A DNA stretch of 64,000 nt from AP-15 sp963799085 (GCA_963799085.1 CAWCWA010000013.1:186001-250000); one strand, 5' to 3'. Shown: positions 20,614-29,391, counted from the stretch's first letter. Numbers and translations are program-made. The notes: generated from the sequence alone by a model not told the origin.

Positions 20614-21216
20614 CTATAATAACATATTATTAGGTAATATTTCAAAACTATATAAAATACATGGAACCAATACAATAAAAGCGAATACCAGAGGCAATAG
20701 AACAGTTCAACAGAATGACATTAATTGATCAAAACGTATTCTAGGAAAACTAGCTCTAATTCAGATAAAAACAAATATCATAATAGATGATTTTATTCCT
20801 AATATTATACCACAAACTATACCTTCTATTAAAGGATTATTTATAACCTTGTTATCATTTAATGAACAAACAAAATATTTAAAGTGTTCGCTACTAAAAT
20901 AATCTATATTATCGGCGAAATTACCTAAACTACCTCCAAACATAATAGAAAAAAGGTAGTCTGAAACATTAACTATAATAAGAGTAACAATATCCACACA
21001 ATATAATATATAAAGCAAAGGCACAATATTCAACAAATATCCTCCTAAAAATAATATAGTAGTTAATATACATATAAGCACTATACTAGCATATTCAGCT
21101 AGGAAAAAGAATACAAATATTACCGCAGCATGCTCTGTCATAAAACCACTGACTAATTCTGATTCCGCTTCAGCCAAATCAAATGGAGCTCTATTTGTTT
21201 CCGCTACAGAACCTAC
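20614..21216 (-). CDS. nad1: NADH dehydrogenase subunit 1 (mitochondrial, 5' part missing at junction)
   Basis: Complex I membrane subunit (NuoH homologue) at the quinone channel. About 200 C-terminal codons are present. The signature AETNRAPFDLAEAESELVSG with its acidic quinone-loop residues is followed by FMTEHAAVIFVFFFLAEYAS; the end reads FEILPNNMLL. TGA codons (for example 20761-20763) are read as tryptophan. Homology stops at VGSVAETN: the next upstream codons, from about 21217, are GC-rich and do not fit nad1. Truncated by the contig junction; a nad1 intron at this site cannot be excluded but would not be GC-rich bacterial coding DNA. Confidence 0.93.
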
Positions 21217-21230
21217 AGCATCTGGGTCGG
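21205..21230. other. Junction between fungal mitochondrial and bacterial DNA
   Basis: AT-rich minus-strand nad1 is readable up to about 21216. From about 21214 a plus-strand frame encoding a PEP-CTERM tail is open, and the sequence turns strongly GC-rich at once. The two frames overlap by only a few bases, consistent with a microhomology or misassembly join. Confidence 0.85.
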
Positions 21231-21396
21231 CGCGCCCAACTCGCATGAGGTGGTCCTCGAAGCTCGCGTCGCTCCGGTGCCGGAGCCCGCGGGATTGGGT
21301 CTCTTGGCGACCGGACTACTCGGCATGGTCTTTGCTGTTCGGCAACGAACGGTCGGCTTCCAGGTGCGGCGCCGCGCGACCGGCATTGCGCGCTGA
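21214..21396 (+). CDS. PEP-CTERM sorting domain protein, C-terminal fragment
   Basis: A plus-strand frame with no start in the window ends at TGA 21394-21396. It reads YSIWVGAPNSHEVVLEARVA, then VPEPAGLGLLATGLLGMVFA, then VRQRTVGF: the PEP motif, a hydrophobic helix and a basic end that define the PEP-CTERM signal recognised by exosortase. The rest of the protein lies beyond the chimeric junction and is lost. Substrates of this system are exported and linked to exopolysaccharide producers. No exosortase gene is visible in the window. Confidence 0.72.
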   Translation, partial: YSIWVGAPNSHEVVLEARVAPVPEPAGLGLLATGLLGMVFAVRQRTVGFQVRRRATGIAR

Positions 21397-21449
21397 CGCC
21401 GGCCCGCCTCCAGGACCGGGCCGAGCGAGTTCGTCGTCACGGCCCTTCC

Positions 21450-21650
21450 TCAACTCCGCGACGGAGCGTCCCCCTTCGCCGTCGAGCCGGCATCGTCGGG
21501 GCTGACCGTGATCGCCGGCACCGACACGGCCGGCATGCTCTTGACGACGAGGACCGTCAGATCGAGCATGCCTAGTCCGATCGCAATCGCCAGTAGCCAA
21601 CCGTTCATTTGCCCGGCCACCTGATCGAGGCGGACTAGCTGCCGTTTCAT
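21450..21650 (-). CDS. Small single-pass membrane protein
   Basis: 66 residues, starting MKRQLVRLDQVAGQMNGWLL, with one hydrophobic helix (about residues 15-35) followed by a proline- and serine-rich tail. An upstream in-frame ATG at 21689 would add 13 residues. It lies downstream of uspA on the same strand. I do not assign a function; similar small proteins with one N-terminal helix occur in alphaproteobacteria. Confidence 0.5.
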   Translation of the reverse strand: MKRQLVRLDQVAGQMNGWLLAIAIGLGMLDLTVLVVKSMPAVSVPAITVSPDDAGSTAKGDAPSRS

Positions 21651-21776
21651 CGAACCCCTCGTCCCATGTTCTTCGAAGGGTTCTAACATATACGAATTAT
21701 GACGCGCCGCAGCATGAGTTATTCGCGGGTTTGCAATGCGTTGTATCGGTGAATGCTGCGCCGCAGGGGTTTGGCG

Positions 21777-22205
21777 TCACTTGACGAGGGTGACGGGCAG
21801 CGGCGTGCGCTGCGCCACGGCGTTGGCCGTCGAACCCAGAATGAGCCGCCCGACAGCGCCCAGCCCGCGGCTCCCCATCACGATCTGATCGATTTCGAGC
21901 CGGCGGGCGAGCCGGTCGATCGTCTCGCCGACGGCACCCAGTTCGGCATAGGCCGCGTATTTGACCTGCGCTTCGCGGCACAACGCGATCGCCTTGCGCA
22001 AGGCCCTCTTTGACTGGCGCGCCGCCAACGCCCGATCGGCCTCGCGGCTCATCACGCCCGACACGTCGGAAATGTCGAGAGTTCCGGGCGTCTGCACATT
22101 GACCAGGACGAGTTCGTCGCGATCCTTGTCGCGCGCCAGCCCGATCGCATATTGCACCGCGCGCAGCGACGGCGCCGAACCGTCGACCGGCACCAGCAGC
22201 TTCAT
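21777..22205 (-). CDS. Universal stress protein UspA family
   Basis: A 142-residue single-domain USP. It starts MKLLVPVDGS, with the first beta strand and the aspartate of the nucleotide site, and ends with the ATP-binding signature GSRGLGAVGRLILGSTA then LPVTLVK, matching the G-2X-G-9X-G(S/T) motif of ATP-binding members. Length is standard. It sits 19 bases after the SDR gene on the same strand, so the two may be co-transcribed. Likely a cytosolic stress-response protein; the precise role is unknown. Confidence 0.88.
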   Translation of the reverse strand: MKLLVPVDGSAPSLRAVQYAIGLARDKDRDELVLVNVQTPGTLDISDVSGVMSREADRALAARQSKRALRKAIALCREAQVKYAAYAELGAVGETIDRLARRLEIDQIVMGSRGLGAVGRLILGSTANAVAQRTPLPVTLVK

Positions 22206-22224
22206 CGCCCGAAGGTGCAGGAGC

Positions 22225-22951
22225 TCACGAGCCGCCGTAGACCGGGATCACGGCGCCGCGGGTGACGCGGTTGGCCGGCGAGGCGAGAAAGGCGATGACC
22301 GCGGCGAGGTCGCCCGGCGCCACCCAGTTCTTGTGCTCGGCATCGGGCATTGCCGTCCGGTTGGCCGGCGTGTTGAGGATCGAGGGCGCGACGGCGTTGA
22401 TCCGAGATCTGCTCCTCGGCGACCTCCTGGGCGAGCGCCTGGGTCAGTGCCGCCACCGCCGATTTCGACGCGGTGTAGGCGACCATCCCGGCACCGAGGC
22501 GCGGTTCGAGGGCTGGGCGTGCTGCGACATTGACGATGCGCCCGCCCGCCGCGCCGCCGGGTCCGAGTCCGCCGCGCGCGCGGATTGCCCTGATCGCCGC
22601 CGCCGAGCACAAAAAGGCGGAAAGCGCGTTCATGCGGAACTGCGCCGTGAAATCGGCGGCCGAGGTCTCGGCGGCGGGCGCCATCGCGAACCCGCCGGCG
22701 AGGTGGATCGAGGCCCAGAGCGGCGGCAATGCCCGGTAAAAGGCCCCGACCGCCGCCTCGTCGGCGGTGTCGACGCCGCGGGCGATGTGGACCTCGGGGT
22801 CGGCGGAAAACGGAAAATCCGCAAGCTCGGCCGCCACCAGGTTCGGCACGTGGCAGACCGCCCCGCCGGCCCGCAGCGCGCCGACCACCGCCCGCCCCAG
22901 CGCCCCGGTGCCGCCGGTCACGACAACATGGCTGCCCGCAAAATCGCTCAT
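22225..22951 (-). CDS. Short-chain dehydrogenase/reductase (frameshifted)
   Basis: An NAD(P)-dependent SDR oxidoreductase. The start MSDFAGSHVVVTGGTGALGR contains the glycine-rich TGxxxGxG cofactor motif, and the catalytic YTASK (Tyr, Lys) follows an NVA and strand-5 region. After AQEVAEEQI near 22405 the frame shifts; the correct C-terminus (INAVAPSILNTPANR...VIPVYGGS) continues in the next frame to TGA 22225-22227. One base is therefore extra or missing. The restored length of about 241 residues is normal. An upstream ATG at 23026 is not supported. Substrate unknown. Confidence 0.82.
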
Positions 22952-23273
22952 TCCCGGCCTCCGGTCTGCGACGGTCGTAAGACCGCCGCCCGACCGAAGC
23001 TTGGGCAACCCGCCACGCCGACGCAAGGGGGTAGCGTCTCAGTCTTCAATTGGCGAGCCTGACCGGGCGGGGCGTCCGCTTGCATCGTCCAAGACGTCAC
23101 GGAACGTCGGACACTGCATGACCGCGTGATGGCGGTGGCAATTACACCCCTGCCGGCATGCTGGAAATCTTCGGTTCGGCTGCCCGCGGGCGTCCGTCGC
23201 ATGACGCCACTTTCTTGCCATCGAGGCCTGTTGACCCGACAATCGCGGGACCCGCCGCCAGGAATTAGGGAAA
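22952..23273. other. Intergenic region
   Basis: 322 bases between divergent genes. All ORFs crossing it are GC-driven shadows. It should hold the promoters of the SDR/uspA and DUF2147 genes, but I see no convincing -35/-10 pair. Confidence 0.5.
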
Positions 23274-23786
23274 ATGTCGGCCAGCCCTGCTTCGGGTAAC
23301 TCCCGGCCTGAGACATCCAAGCTAGGCCAAATCGGTTGCGCCGCCCTCGTGCTCTTCGGCGTGGTCGTTTCTATCCCGTGCGCCTCGGCGTCGTCTGGCG
23401 TCCCGCAGGGCGTATGGCTCATCGACAACGAGGTCGCAGTTCAGATCTTCAATTGCGGCAACTCGTTGTGTGGCCGGGTCTTGTGGCTCTTGAAGCCGCG
23501 CGATCCTCAGGGTCGGCCGGTTCTCGACAAGAAGAACCCGGACCCGTCATTGCGGCAGCGTCCGTTGTGCGGCTTGACCATCTTCTGGGGGTTGCGACCA
23601 TCCGGTCCCGACCGCTGGAGCGATGGCTGGTTCTATAACCCGGACGATGGGGAAACATACAATATATCCGCGGCACTCAAGTCCGCCGATACGATGGAGG
23701 CCCGCATCTATTTGGGCGTCCCGCTCTTTGGTCAGACCAAAATGCTGTATCGCGTACCCCACGGCACGTCGAATGGATGGTGCTGA
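23274..23786 (+). CDS. DUF2147 secreted protein
   Basis: A 170-residue exported protein. A hydrophobic segment at about residues 20-38 ends with a plausible signal peptidase site near CASA-S. The mature part shows the DUF2147 pattern: GVWLIDNEVAVQIFNC, CGRVLWLL, KNPDPSLRQRPLCGL, a GW-YNPDDGETYN block and GVPLFGQTKMLYR. Four cysteines could form disulphides. Family function is not established. The start could also be a little downstream (for example at SKLGQ). It heads a run of small exported proteins on the plus strand. Confidence 0.85.
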   Translation: MSASPASGNSRPETSKLGQIGCAALVLFGVVVSIPCASASSGVPQGVWLIDNEVAVQIFNCGNSLCGRVLWLLKPRDPQGRPVLDKKNPDPSLRQRPLCGLTIFWGLRPSGPDRWSDGWFYNPDDGETYNISAALKSADTMEARIYLGVPLFGQTKMLYRVPHGTSNGWC

Positions 23787-23883
23787 AATAGTGTCGCAGG
23801 GCCGCGCGAGGATTCTGCCAAAATCGAAACGACCGAAGTTTGATCGGCACGGCGCCCCTGGCGCCCGCTAACTGGAGAGAACA

Positions 23884-24036
23884 ATGGACCTGATCCTTAT
23901 AATCATCATTCTACTTCTGCTGTTCGGAGGCGGTTTCGGCTATTCGCGTTACGGCTACCGCGGCGGCATCGGCATTGGCGGCATTCTGCTCATCGTCCTG
24001 ATTCTTTATCTGCTGCTGGGTCGTGGGGGAATTTAA
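23884..24036 (+). CDS. DUF3309-like small membrane protein
   Basis: A 50-residue protein with two hydrophobic helices separated by a glycine/tyrosine-rich hinge: MDLILIIIILLLLFGGGFGY, then SRYGYRGGIGIGG, then ILLIVLILYLLLGR. This layout matches DUF3309, a family of very short membrane proteins common in alpha- and betaproteobacteria. A GGAGAG ribosome-binding site precedes ATG 23884. Function is unknown. Confidence 0.8.
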   Translation: MDLILIIIILLLLFGGGFGYSRYGYRGGIGIGGILLIVLILYLLLGRGGI

Positions 24037-24065
24037 CTTAAATTCAGTCGCAAGGAGGAACTCAC

Positions 24066-24473
24066 ATGTCAAACGCATTGGGGGGAATGTTGTCGCTGCT
24101 CCCCATGATGGCACTAGCTCTTGCTCTTGGCGCCGGCCAGGCACGCGCCGGTGCGCAAGACGCCGGACCCGTTGTCATCGTGGTCGAGCTTGAAATCGTG
24201 CCGACCGAATTGGACAACTTCAAGGCCGCCGTTAAGGAGAACGCAGCCGCATGGGTTCGTGAGGAACCGGGCTGCCTTGAGTTCAATGTCGCCTTCGACA
24301 AGAACAATCCGACCCGCGCATTCGTGTTCGAGGTGTACGCAAATGCGGAGGCCGTTGCGGCGCATCAGGCCACGTCGCGTTTCAAGAAGTACATGGCCGA
24401 AGCCCCCAAAAGGGTCAAGTCACGCAAGTTTACCGAAATGGTGCCTTTCGTCCTTAACGCCAAGGAACATTGA
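24066..24473 (+). CDS. Exported ABM-domain protein (putative quinol monooxygenase)
   Basis: 135 residues. A signal peptide (MLSLLPMMALALALGAGQARA) is followed by one antibiotic-biosynthesis-monooxygenase (ABM) ferredoxin-like domain: VIVVELEIVPTELDNFKAAV, EEPGCLEFNVAFD, then FVFEVYANAEAVAAHQAT and FKKYM. These match the YgiN type, small cofactor-free monooxygenases acting on quinols. A good AAGGAGG ribosome-binding site lies just before ATG 24066. Export is unusual for the family and makes the catalytic role uncertain. Confidence 0.82.
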   Translation: MSNALGGMLSLLPMMALALALGAGQARAGAQDAGPVVIVVELEIVPTELDNFKAAVKENAAAWVREEPGCLEFNVAFDKNNPTRAFVFEVYANAEAVAAHQATSRFKKYMAEAPKRVKSRKFTEMVPFVLNAKEH

Positions 24474-24705
24474 TCCCGTGCGTATTAGCCATGGTGGAGC
24501 GGAGGTCCGTTGTGGGGCAAGGGCCGTCGACGCAAAGGACCGGTGGCGATGGGCAAAAATACCTCGCCAGGGAATCGGCCGCTTGGCGGGGTAAAGGTCG
24601 GGCGCACCGCAGCGGCGCTCTGGCGCAAATGACCGCACTCGTCGACCGCTGCATGGCCGGATACGACGAAACCGGCCGGCTCGACGAGACCTGGCGGCGC
24701 CCTGA
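24474..24705. other. Intergenic region with a doubtful ORF
   Basis: A plus-strand frame from ATG 24491 (79 codons, ending at 24730) crosses this stretch. A separate short frame from about 24549 (MGKNTSPGNRPLGG...) fades into it, which would fit a small frameshifted gene. Neither resembles a family I know. Confidence 0.35.
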
Positions 24706-25059
24706 TCAGTTGAGCCCGATCTCGCGGTAGTGCCGCTCCAGTAACTCGAACTGGATGACCACCGCCGGGCAGGGCGGCGGCGACGTCGCGCGGCTGGCGG
24801 CGTTGGCGCGAAAGGCATCGGCAAAGCGCCGGCTCGCGTCCGCCTGCTCAGCCTTGTCGCGCGCGGCCTGGGCGATCAGTCCTGAGATCACCTTGCCGGC
24901 GCCGGCGACGCGGTCCGCCGCCACACCGCAGCGATGGGCGTTGCCGAGCAGAAACCCGCCGGTATCGGCAAGCCCGCTCGATACCGCAGCCGCGGCCGCA
25001 CTGCCGCCGAAGAGCAGCAGGAGCGCGCCGGCGGCGGGGAGGAATGAGATCGAAGGCAT
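24706..25059 (-). CDS. Secreted hypothetical protein
   Basis: 117 residues with a signal peptide (MPSISFLPAAGALLLLFGGS, cleavage about residue 25). The mature part contains GFLLGNAHRCGVAADRV and a helical, alanine-rich body with two cysteines. It lies just downstream of the PEP-mutase family gene on the same strand, 45 bases away, so it may share its transcript. I do not recognise the family. Confidence 0.6.
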   Translation of the reverse strand: MPSISFLPAAGALLLLFGGSAAAAAVSSGLADTGGFLLGNAHRCGVAADRVAGAGKVISGLIAQAARDKAEQADASRRFADAFRANAASRATSPPPCPAVVIQFELLERHYREIGLN

Positions 25060-25104
25060 GGCGAGCCTTATAGGGCGCGCCTGGTGAACGCCCCGCTAAC
25101 GCCG

Positions 25105-25989
25105 CTATTCGGCGGCCTCGCGCTTGTCCGGCGCAGTGCGGAAACGGTCGCGCAGCGCGTCCCATTCGTCCGCGCCAAAGCGCTGGAACATCTCGCGCAC
25201 CGTCATCTCCTTGATCGGCCGCGGGTGGCGGTGGTTCGCTTTGAGGTCGGCCAGGGCGGTCTCGCAGACGCCGACCACACTCTTGGCGAGAAGGCCCGGC
25301 ACGATCGCCAATTTGTAGCCCATCGCCTCGGCCTCGCGCAGGTCGAGATCGGGCGTCTTGCCGCCATAGACGACGTTCAGGAGACACGGCCCGTCGACAA
25401 GGCGCGGCACCGCGGCCATCTCCTCGATCGTCTGCGGCGCCTCGACAAAGGCCATGTCGGCGCCGGCCGCGAGCGCCGCGTTGGCGCGCGCCACCGCCTC
25501 GTCGAAGCCGGCGACGGCACGGCTGTCGGTGCGGGCGATGACCATGAAATCGGGGTCGCGGCGGGCGCTCGCGGCAGCGCGGATCTTGGCGAGCCAATCC
25601 TCGCGCGGCACGATCTCCTTGTCATCGAGATGCCCGCATTTTTTCGGGAAGCCCTGGTCCTCGATATGGATGCCGGCGACGCCGCTCGTCTCGTATTCGC
25701 GCACCGTGCGCACGACGTTGAGTTCGTTGCCGTAGCCGGTGTCGGCGTCGGCGATGACCGGCAGCGCGACCGCGGCGGCGATGCGCCGGGCGTTCGCCAC
25801 CATCTCCGACATCGTGACGAGGCCGAAATCGGGGTAACCGAGGGTCGCCGCGGTACCGGCGCCGGTCATGTAGACCGCGGCGAAGCCCGCCTGTTCGATC
25901 AGCCTGGCGGTGATGCAGTCATAGGCGCCCGGCGCCACCACCATCCCGTTCTGCCGCAACAACGCGCGAAATCGGCTCGCCGCGTTCAT
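25105..25989 (-). CDS. Isocitrate lyase/PEP mutase family enzyme
   Basis: A 294-residue member of the PEP mutase/isocitrate lyase superfamily. Visible landmarks are VAPGAYDCITARLIEQAGF, YMTGAGTAA, the metal-binding ADADTGYGN, GIHIEDQ, and the lyase loop PKKCGHLDDKEIV with its cysteine, then ARTDSRA and FVEAPQ. This fits carboxyphosphonoenolpyruvate mutase, methylisocitrate lyase-like or oxaloacetate decarboxylase members; the exact substrate cannot be read. Start at ATG 25989; the longer upstream frame is unsupported. Divergent from the cupin gene. Confidence 0.88.
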   Translation of the reverse strand: MNAASRFRALLRQNGMVVAPGAYDCITARLIEQAGFAAVYMTGAGTAATLGYPDFGLVTMSEMVANARRIAAAVALPVIADADTGYGNELNVVRTVREYETSGVAGIHIEDQGFPKKCGHLDDKEIVPREDWLAKIRAAASARRDPDFMVIARTDSRAVAGFDEAVARANAALAAGADMAFVEAPQTIEEMAAVPRLVDGPCLLNVVYGGKTPDLDLREAEAMGYKLAIVPGLLAKSVVGVCETALADLKANHRHPRPIKEMTVREMFQRFGADEWDALRDRFRTAPDKREAAE

Positions 25990-26125
25990 CACATCCTCCG
26001 ATCGAGCAATCCTGCGGCGAGCTTGGGCCGATCGCCGGGCCGCGTCCAGCCGCTTCGGCCGGAACCCGTTGCCGCGCGGCGGCGGCAGCCTGTAGGGTGC
26101 GTCATCGGAACGGGAGACGGCGCCG

Positions 26126-26530
26126 ATGTACAGTTTCAACCTGAAGGCTGAACAGCTCTTCGACCCGAAAAAGCACATGGAGAGAGTGCTCGGCCGCACC
26201 GGCGAGGGCGACGTGACGGTCGCTTGCTGGGAGCCGGGCCAGACGAGCCCCTACCATTGCCACCCAAACGCGACCGAGATCTATTTCTGTTTCGAGGGCG
26301 GCGGCACGATGCGGACGCCGACCGAAACGATCGACATCGTTCCCGGCGCGTTTGTCGTGCACCCGCGCGACGAATTGCACGAATACGTGAACGGCCCGCA
26401 GCGCACGCTCCTCTTCCGGGTGCGCTACGGCGAGGAGATGTCGGGCCGCACGCTCGAATGGCCGAGCAATCCGGCCTGGCGGCCGCGCCCTGAAGACCGC
26501 GACTACTTCGTGCAGCATCCGCCCGGCTGA
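26126..26530 (+). CDS. Cupin-domain protein
   Basis: A 134-residue single-domain cupin. Motif 1 is seen at PYHCHPNATEIYFCFEGGG (two histidines and a glutamate as metal ligands) and motif 2 at PGAFVVHPRDELHEY (histidines). The length and lack of other domains suggest a small metal-dependent isomerase, dioxygenase or sensor; the substrate is unknown. It lies between a divergent PEP-mutase family gene and the convergent rlpA. Confidence 0.82.
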   Translation: MYSFNLKAEQLFDPKKHMERVLGRTGEGDVTVACWEPGQTSPYHCHPNATEIYFCFEGGGTMRTPTETIDIVPGAFVVHPRDELHEYVNGPQRTLLFRVRYGEEMSGRTLEWPSNPAWRPRPEDRDYFVQHPPG

Positions 26531-26589
26531 CCTGGCCGAGCGGTATCTCAATCCCGGATTGTCACCCGGCCCGGGATAGAGGTTACGAC

Positions 26590-27220
26590 TTATTGCGTCA
26601 CGCCAACGTTTGAGCCCCGATAGACGGCGAAGGTGGGGCCGGGTTCGGCCGTCACCGGGTCGACGATGACGCTCGCCACTCCGGTGCGACGCATGTCCAG
26701 CGCCTCGGCTGCTCCCGGCGAGAGATCGATGATGAACTGCCGGCTGTGCGGGCCGCGGTCGTTGATCTTGACGACGACCGAACGGCCGGTATCGAGATTG
26801 GTGACGCGCGCGTAGGAGTTCAGCGGCAGCGAGCGATGCGCGGCGGTGGCGCTGACCGTGTCGAGCCGTTCGCCGGTGGCCGTGCGGCCGCCGACAAGGC
26901 CGTACCAGGCGGCCCGGCCGACTTCCCGTGGTCCGCTCGTACGCGTTGGGCCGTAGAGCGCGTCAGGCGCACCGTCGGTTGCGACGGTCGAGCGATGTCG
27001 GGTGGAGGTCGCATGATGAGAGGCCGATCGGCGTGTGCCGCCGCGCGTTGCGGCACCAGGCGGCGCTCGTTTTGCCGGGTTTTGCATGGGCTTTGCCGAA
27101 CTTGGCGCCCGCCGGCTGGGCCGGATGGTGCGCGGAGTTCTTGTCCGGGGTCTTGGCGATGGCGCCGCTCGACATCATCAGCAGCGCCAGTGAAATTCCG
27201 ATCGTTTGAAGCATCGGCAT
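26590..27220 (-). CDS. rlpA: RlpA-like septal lytic transglycosylase (frameshifted)
   Basis: Exported double-psi beta-barrel protein that acts on peptidoglycan at the septum. The signal peptide MPMLQTIGISLALLMMSSGA starts at ATG 27220. The conserved domain lies in another frame (from about 27085 down): AAWYG, GERLDTVSATAAHRSLPLNS, NLDTGRSVVVKINDRGPHS, IDLSPGAAEAL. One indel somewhere near 26980-27090 separates the two parts. The catalytic-site aspartate in NDRGP is present. No SPOR domain is attached. Confidence 0.8.
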
Positions 27221-27644
27221 TCGGCGGGCATCCTTCTCGCTGCGCACCTCCCCCCGGCTCAGCAACAGCCATGCCGCCAATCCGTGGTATTGGATCGGGT
27301 CGAAGATGCAGATCAATGTCGTCCCGGATTGTTGCCGATGCATCCGGGTAGGACAGGCAGGAACAGAGCAAGCTAAACAGGCTAAAGCGAGCCTGTCAAC
27401 CCTAAGCAGTTTTGCCTTTGGAGTAGGCTTTTTGGGCGCGCTAGGTGGTTCAGTTCGGTGTAACCGGCGCGCTGGTGCTGCATTGTTCGAATTGTTTGGC
27501 TTTATTCTTGATCGGCACCACGTCCCTTTGCCGCAACTGTGCCGGGCACCCTGCGTTAAGAAATGGCTTGACGCGGCGAAAACCTAAACCTCTATGTTTT
27601 GCTAAGAAAGCATCCACAGGCCATCCCCTGCGGCCGGTGGATAT
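27221..27644. other. Intergenic region
   Basis: 424 bases with lower GC than the surroundings. ORFs here (for example 27306-27587 plus) are not supported by composition or homology. I see no gene, IS end or RNA fold that I can defend. Confidence 0.5.
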
Positions 27645-27965
27645 TTAAGGCCATTGCTGTTCGAGCAGCCATTGCGTGATCCGGCGCAATTCCCGATGCG
27701 GGAGAGAGAGGTCGAACGCCGCGGCTTCCCGCCGCCATACCGCGATCGTTTCGCGCGCCGCCTGACCGATGGACGACGCGCCGAGCCGCTCGGCCCAGCC
27801 CGGCAATTCGGGGGGCGCCAGCACGCCCAGAACCATCGCGCCGACGAGGCAGGCGAGCGCGGCCTGGGAGGGCGAGCCGGTGCGCCTGCGGGCGGTCGCA
27901 GGGATGCCGTCGGGGCCGCGCTCGATTGCGGCGGCGGGCCGGGATCGGGGCTCTGTTGCAGCCAT
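27645..27965 (-). CDS. Small membrane protein downstream of MBOAT
   Basis: 106 residues starting MAATEPRSRPAAAIERGPDG. The N-terminal third is disordered and basic, followed by one hydrophobic helix (ALACLVGAMVLGVLAPPEL) and an amphipathic helical C-terminus rich in W, R and L. It begins four bases after the MBOAT stop, so co-translation is likely, and it may be an accessory of the acyltransferase. No family recognised. Confidence 0.55.
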   Translation of the reverse strand: MAATEPRSRPAAAIERGPDGIPATARRRTGSPSQAALACLVGAMVLGVLAPPELPGWAERLGASSIGQAARETIAVWRREAAAFDLSLPHRELRRITQWLLEQQWP

Positions 27966-27969
27966 TGTC

Positions 27970-29391
27970 TCAGAACTGAAAATAGATGAAGGGCGCGATG
28001 CCGGCCGGACCGATCGCGTTGATCGCGGCGGCGGCAACCCCGGCGAGAGACCCCTGGCCCCAGCTCGGCAGCCGGCCGAAATGCTCGGCCGCCCACGGAA
28101 ACAGGCCAGGGGGCGTGAATTGCCCGAGAAGCCCGATCGCGATCAATCCCACGGCGAAGGGCTTCGCCTGCTGCAAGGGCTCGCTCCAGCCGCCGCCGAG
28201 ACCGCCGAGATAGAGCCACGCGACCTCGAAATCCTCGGCCCGGAAGAAGACCCAGCCGAGACAGACGAAATGGAAGACGGCGAGCGTCGCCACGATTTGG
28301 CTGAAGCGCCCGGTCGGCCGGCGCCCGATCAAGGGTTCAAGCATGCGCTCGACCGCGAGCCCGCCGCCGTGCAATGCGCCCCACATCGCAAATTTCCACG
28401 CCGCCCCGTGCCAGATGCCGCCGAGCAGCATCGTGATCATCAGGTTGCGGTAGGTCTTGGCGCGCCCGTCACGGTTGCCGCCGAGCGGCTTATAGAGGTA
28501 GTCGCGCAGCCAGTAGGAGAGCGAAATGTTCCAGCGGCGCCAGAATTCGCGCAGCCGTTGCGCCCGGTAGGGCTGCGCGAAATTCGGCGGGAAGCGAAAG
28601 CCGAGCAGTGCCGCAAGCCCGATCGCCATGTCGCTGTAGGCGCTGAAATCGCAATAGATCTGCACCGCGTAGCCATAGACGCCGAGCAGCAGGTCGGGGC
28701 CGCCATAGCTCGTCGGCGCAGCGAACACCGGATCGACAAGTTCGGTCGCCAGATAGCTCGCGACGACCACCTTCTTGAACAGCCCGCCGAGGATCAAGCA
28801 GCAGCGCGGCGGCGATCGGGATCGGCTCGCGCGCGTCGCGTTCGAGCTGCGGCAGGAAATAGGCGGCGCGCACGATCGGCCCCGCCACCAGCTGCGGAAA
28901 AAACGACATGTAGAGCAGCATGTCGACCGGCCGGCGGCAGACCCGGACATCGCCGCGATAAACGTCGGTGATGTAGGAGATGCCGTGGAAAGTGAAGAAC
29001 GATATGCCGACCGGAAGGATGATCTCAACAAGCGGCAGTTCGCGTTCGAGACCCAGCCGATGCGCCAGTTCGTTCGCCGAGACGAGGAAGAAGTCGAAAT
29101 ATTTGAAAACGCCGAGCACGCCCAGATGGATCGCCACCGCGGTCGCGACAATGCCACGGCGGCGGCCGGGCTCGGCGGCGGCGATCGCGAGCCCGGCGAA
29201 AAAGCTGACGGCACTGCTGAACAGCAGCAGAAAGCAGAAGCGCCAGTTCCATTGCGCGTAGAAAAAATAGCTGGCCGCGACCAGCAGCCACTTTTTCGCC
29301 GTAAAGCGCTCTTGCAACGCCGGCATCGCCGCCGCCACGCCACGACCACGACCAGAAAGAACAACAGGAACCCGAGGGTCGGAAACAGCAT
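27970..29391 (-). CDS. MBOAT-family O-acyltransferase, AlgI-like (two compensating frameshifts)
   Basis: Polytopic membrane enzyme that carries acyl groups across the inner membrane for O-acetylation of exported polysaccharide. It starts MLFPTLGFLLFFLVVVVAWR. From about 29330 to about 28795 the true protein lies in another frame (QERFTAKKWLLVAASYFFYA...PVGISFFTFHGISYITDVYR), then returns to the first frame (ILGGLFKKVVVASYLATELV...). Landmarks are FVxSFFPQLVAGPI-type text (MSFFPQLVAGPIVRA), the FWRRWNISLSYWLRDYLYKP block and the catalytic histidine in LLGGIWHGAAWKF. Total about 473 residues, the normal AlgI length. Confidence 0.87.
   Translation of the reverse strand: MLFPTLGFLLFFLVVVVAWRRRCRRCKSALRRKSGCWSRPAIFSTRNGTGASAFCCCSAVPSAFSPGSRSPPPSPAAAVALSRPRWRSIWACSAFSNISTSSSSRRTNWRIGWVSNANCRLLRSSFRSAYRSSLSTASPTSPTFIAAMSGSAAGRSTCCSTCRFFRSWWRGRSCAPPISCRSSNATRASRSRSPPRCCLILGGLFKKVVVASYLATELVDPVFAAPTSYGGPDLLLGVYGYAVQIYCDFSAYSDMAIGLAALLGFRFPPNFAQPYRAQRLREFWRRWNISLSYWLRDYLYKPLGGNRDGRAKTYRNLMITMLLGGIWHGAAWKFAMWGALHGGGLAVERMLEPLIGRRPTGRFSQIVATLAVFHFVCLGWVFFRAEDFEVAWLYLGGLGGGWSEPLQQAKPFAVGLIAIGLLGQFTPPGLFPWAAEHFGRLPSWGQGSLAGVAAAAINAIGPAGIAPFIYFQF

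Noticed and set aside
21213..21600. Minus-strand ORFs across the first bacterial bases
   Set aside because: They are arginine-rich shadows of the PEP-CTERM frame and of the small membrane protein in GC-rich DNA.
22262..23129. Plus-strand ORFs opposite the SDR gene
   Set aside because: Composition and lack of motifs mark them as antisense shadows; the SDR motifs lie on the minus strand.
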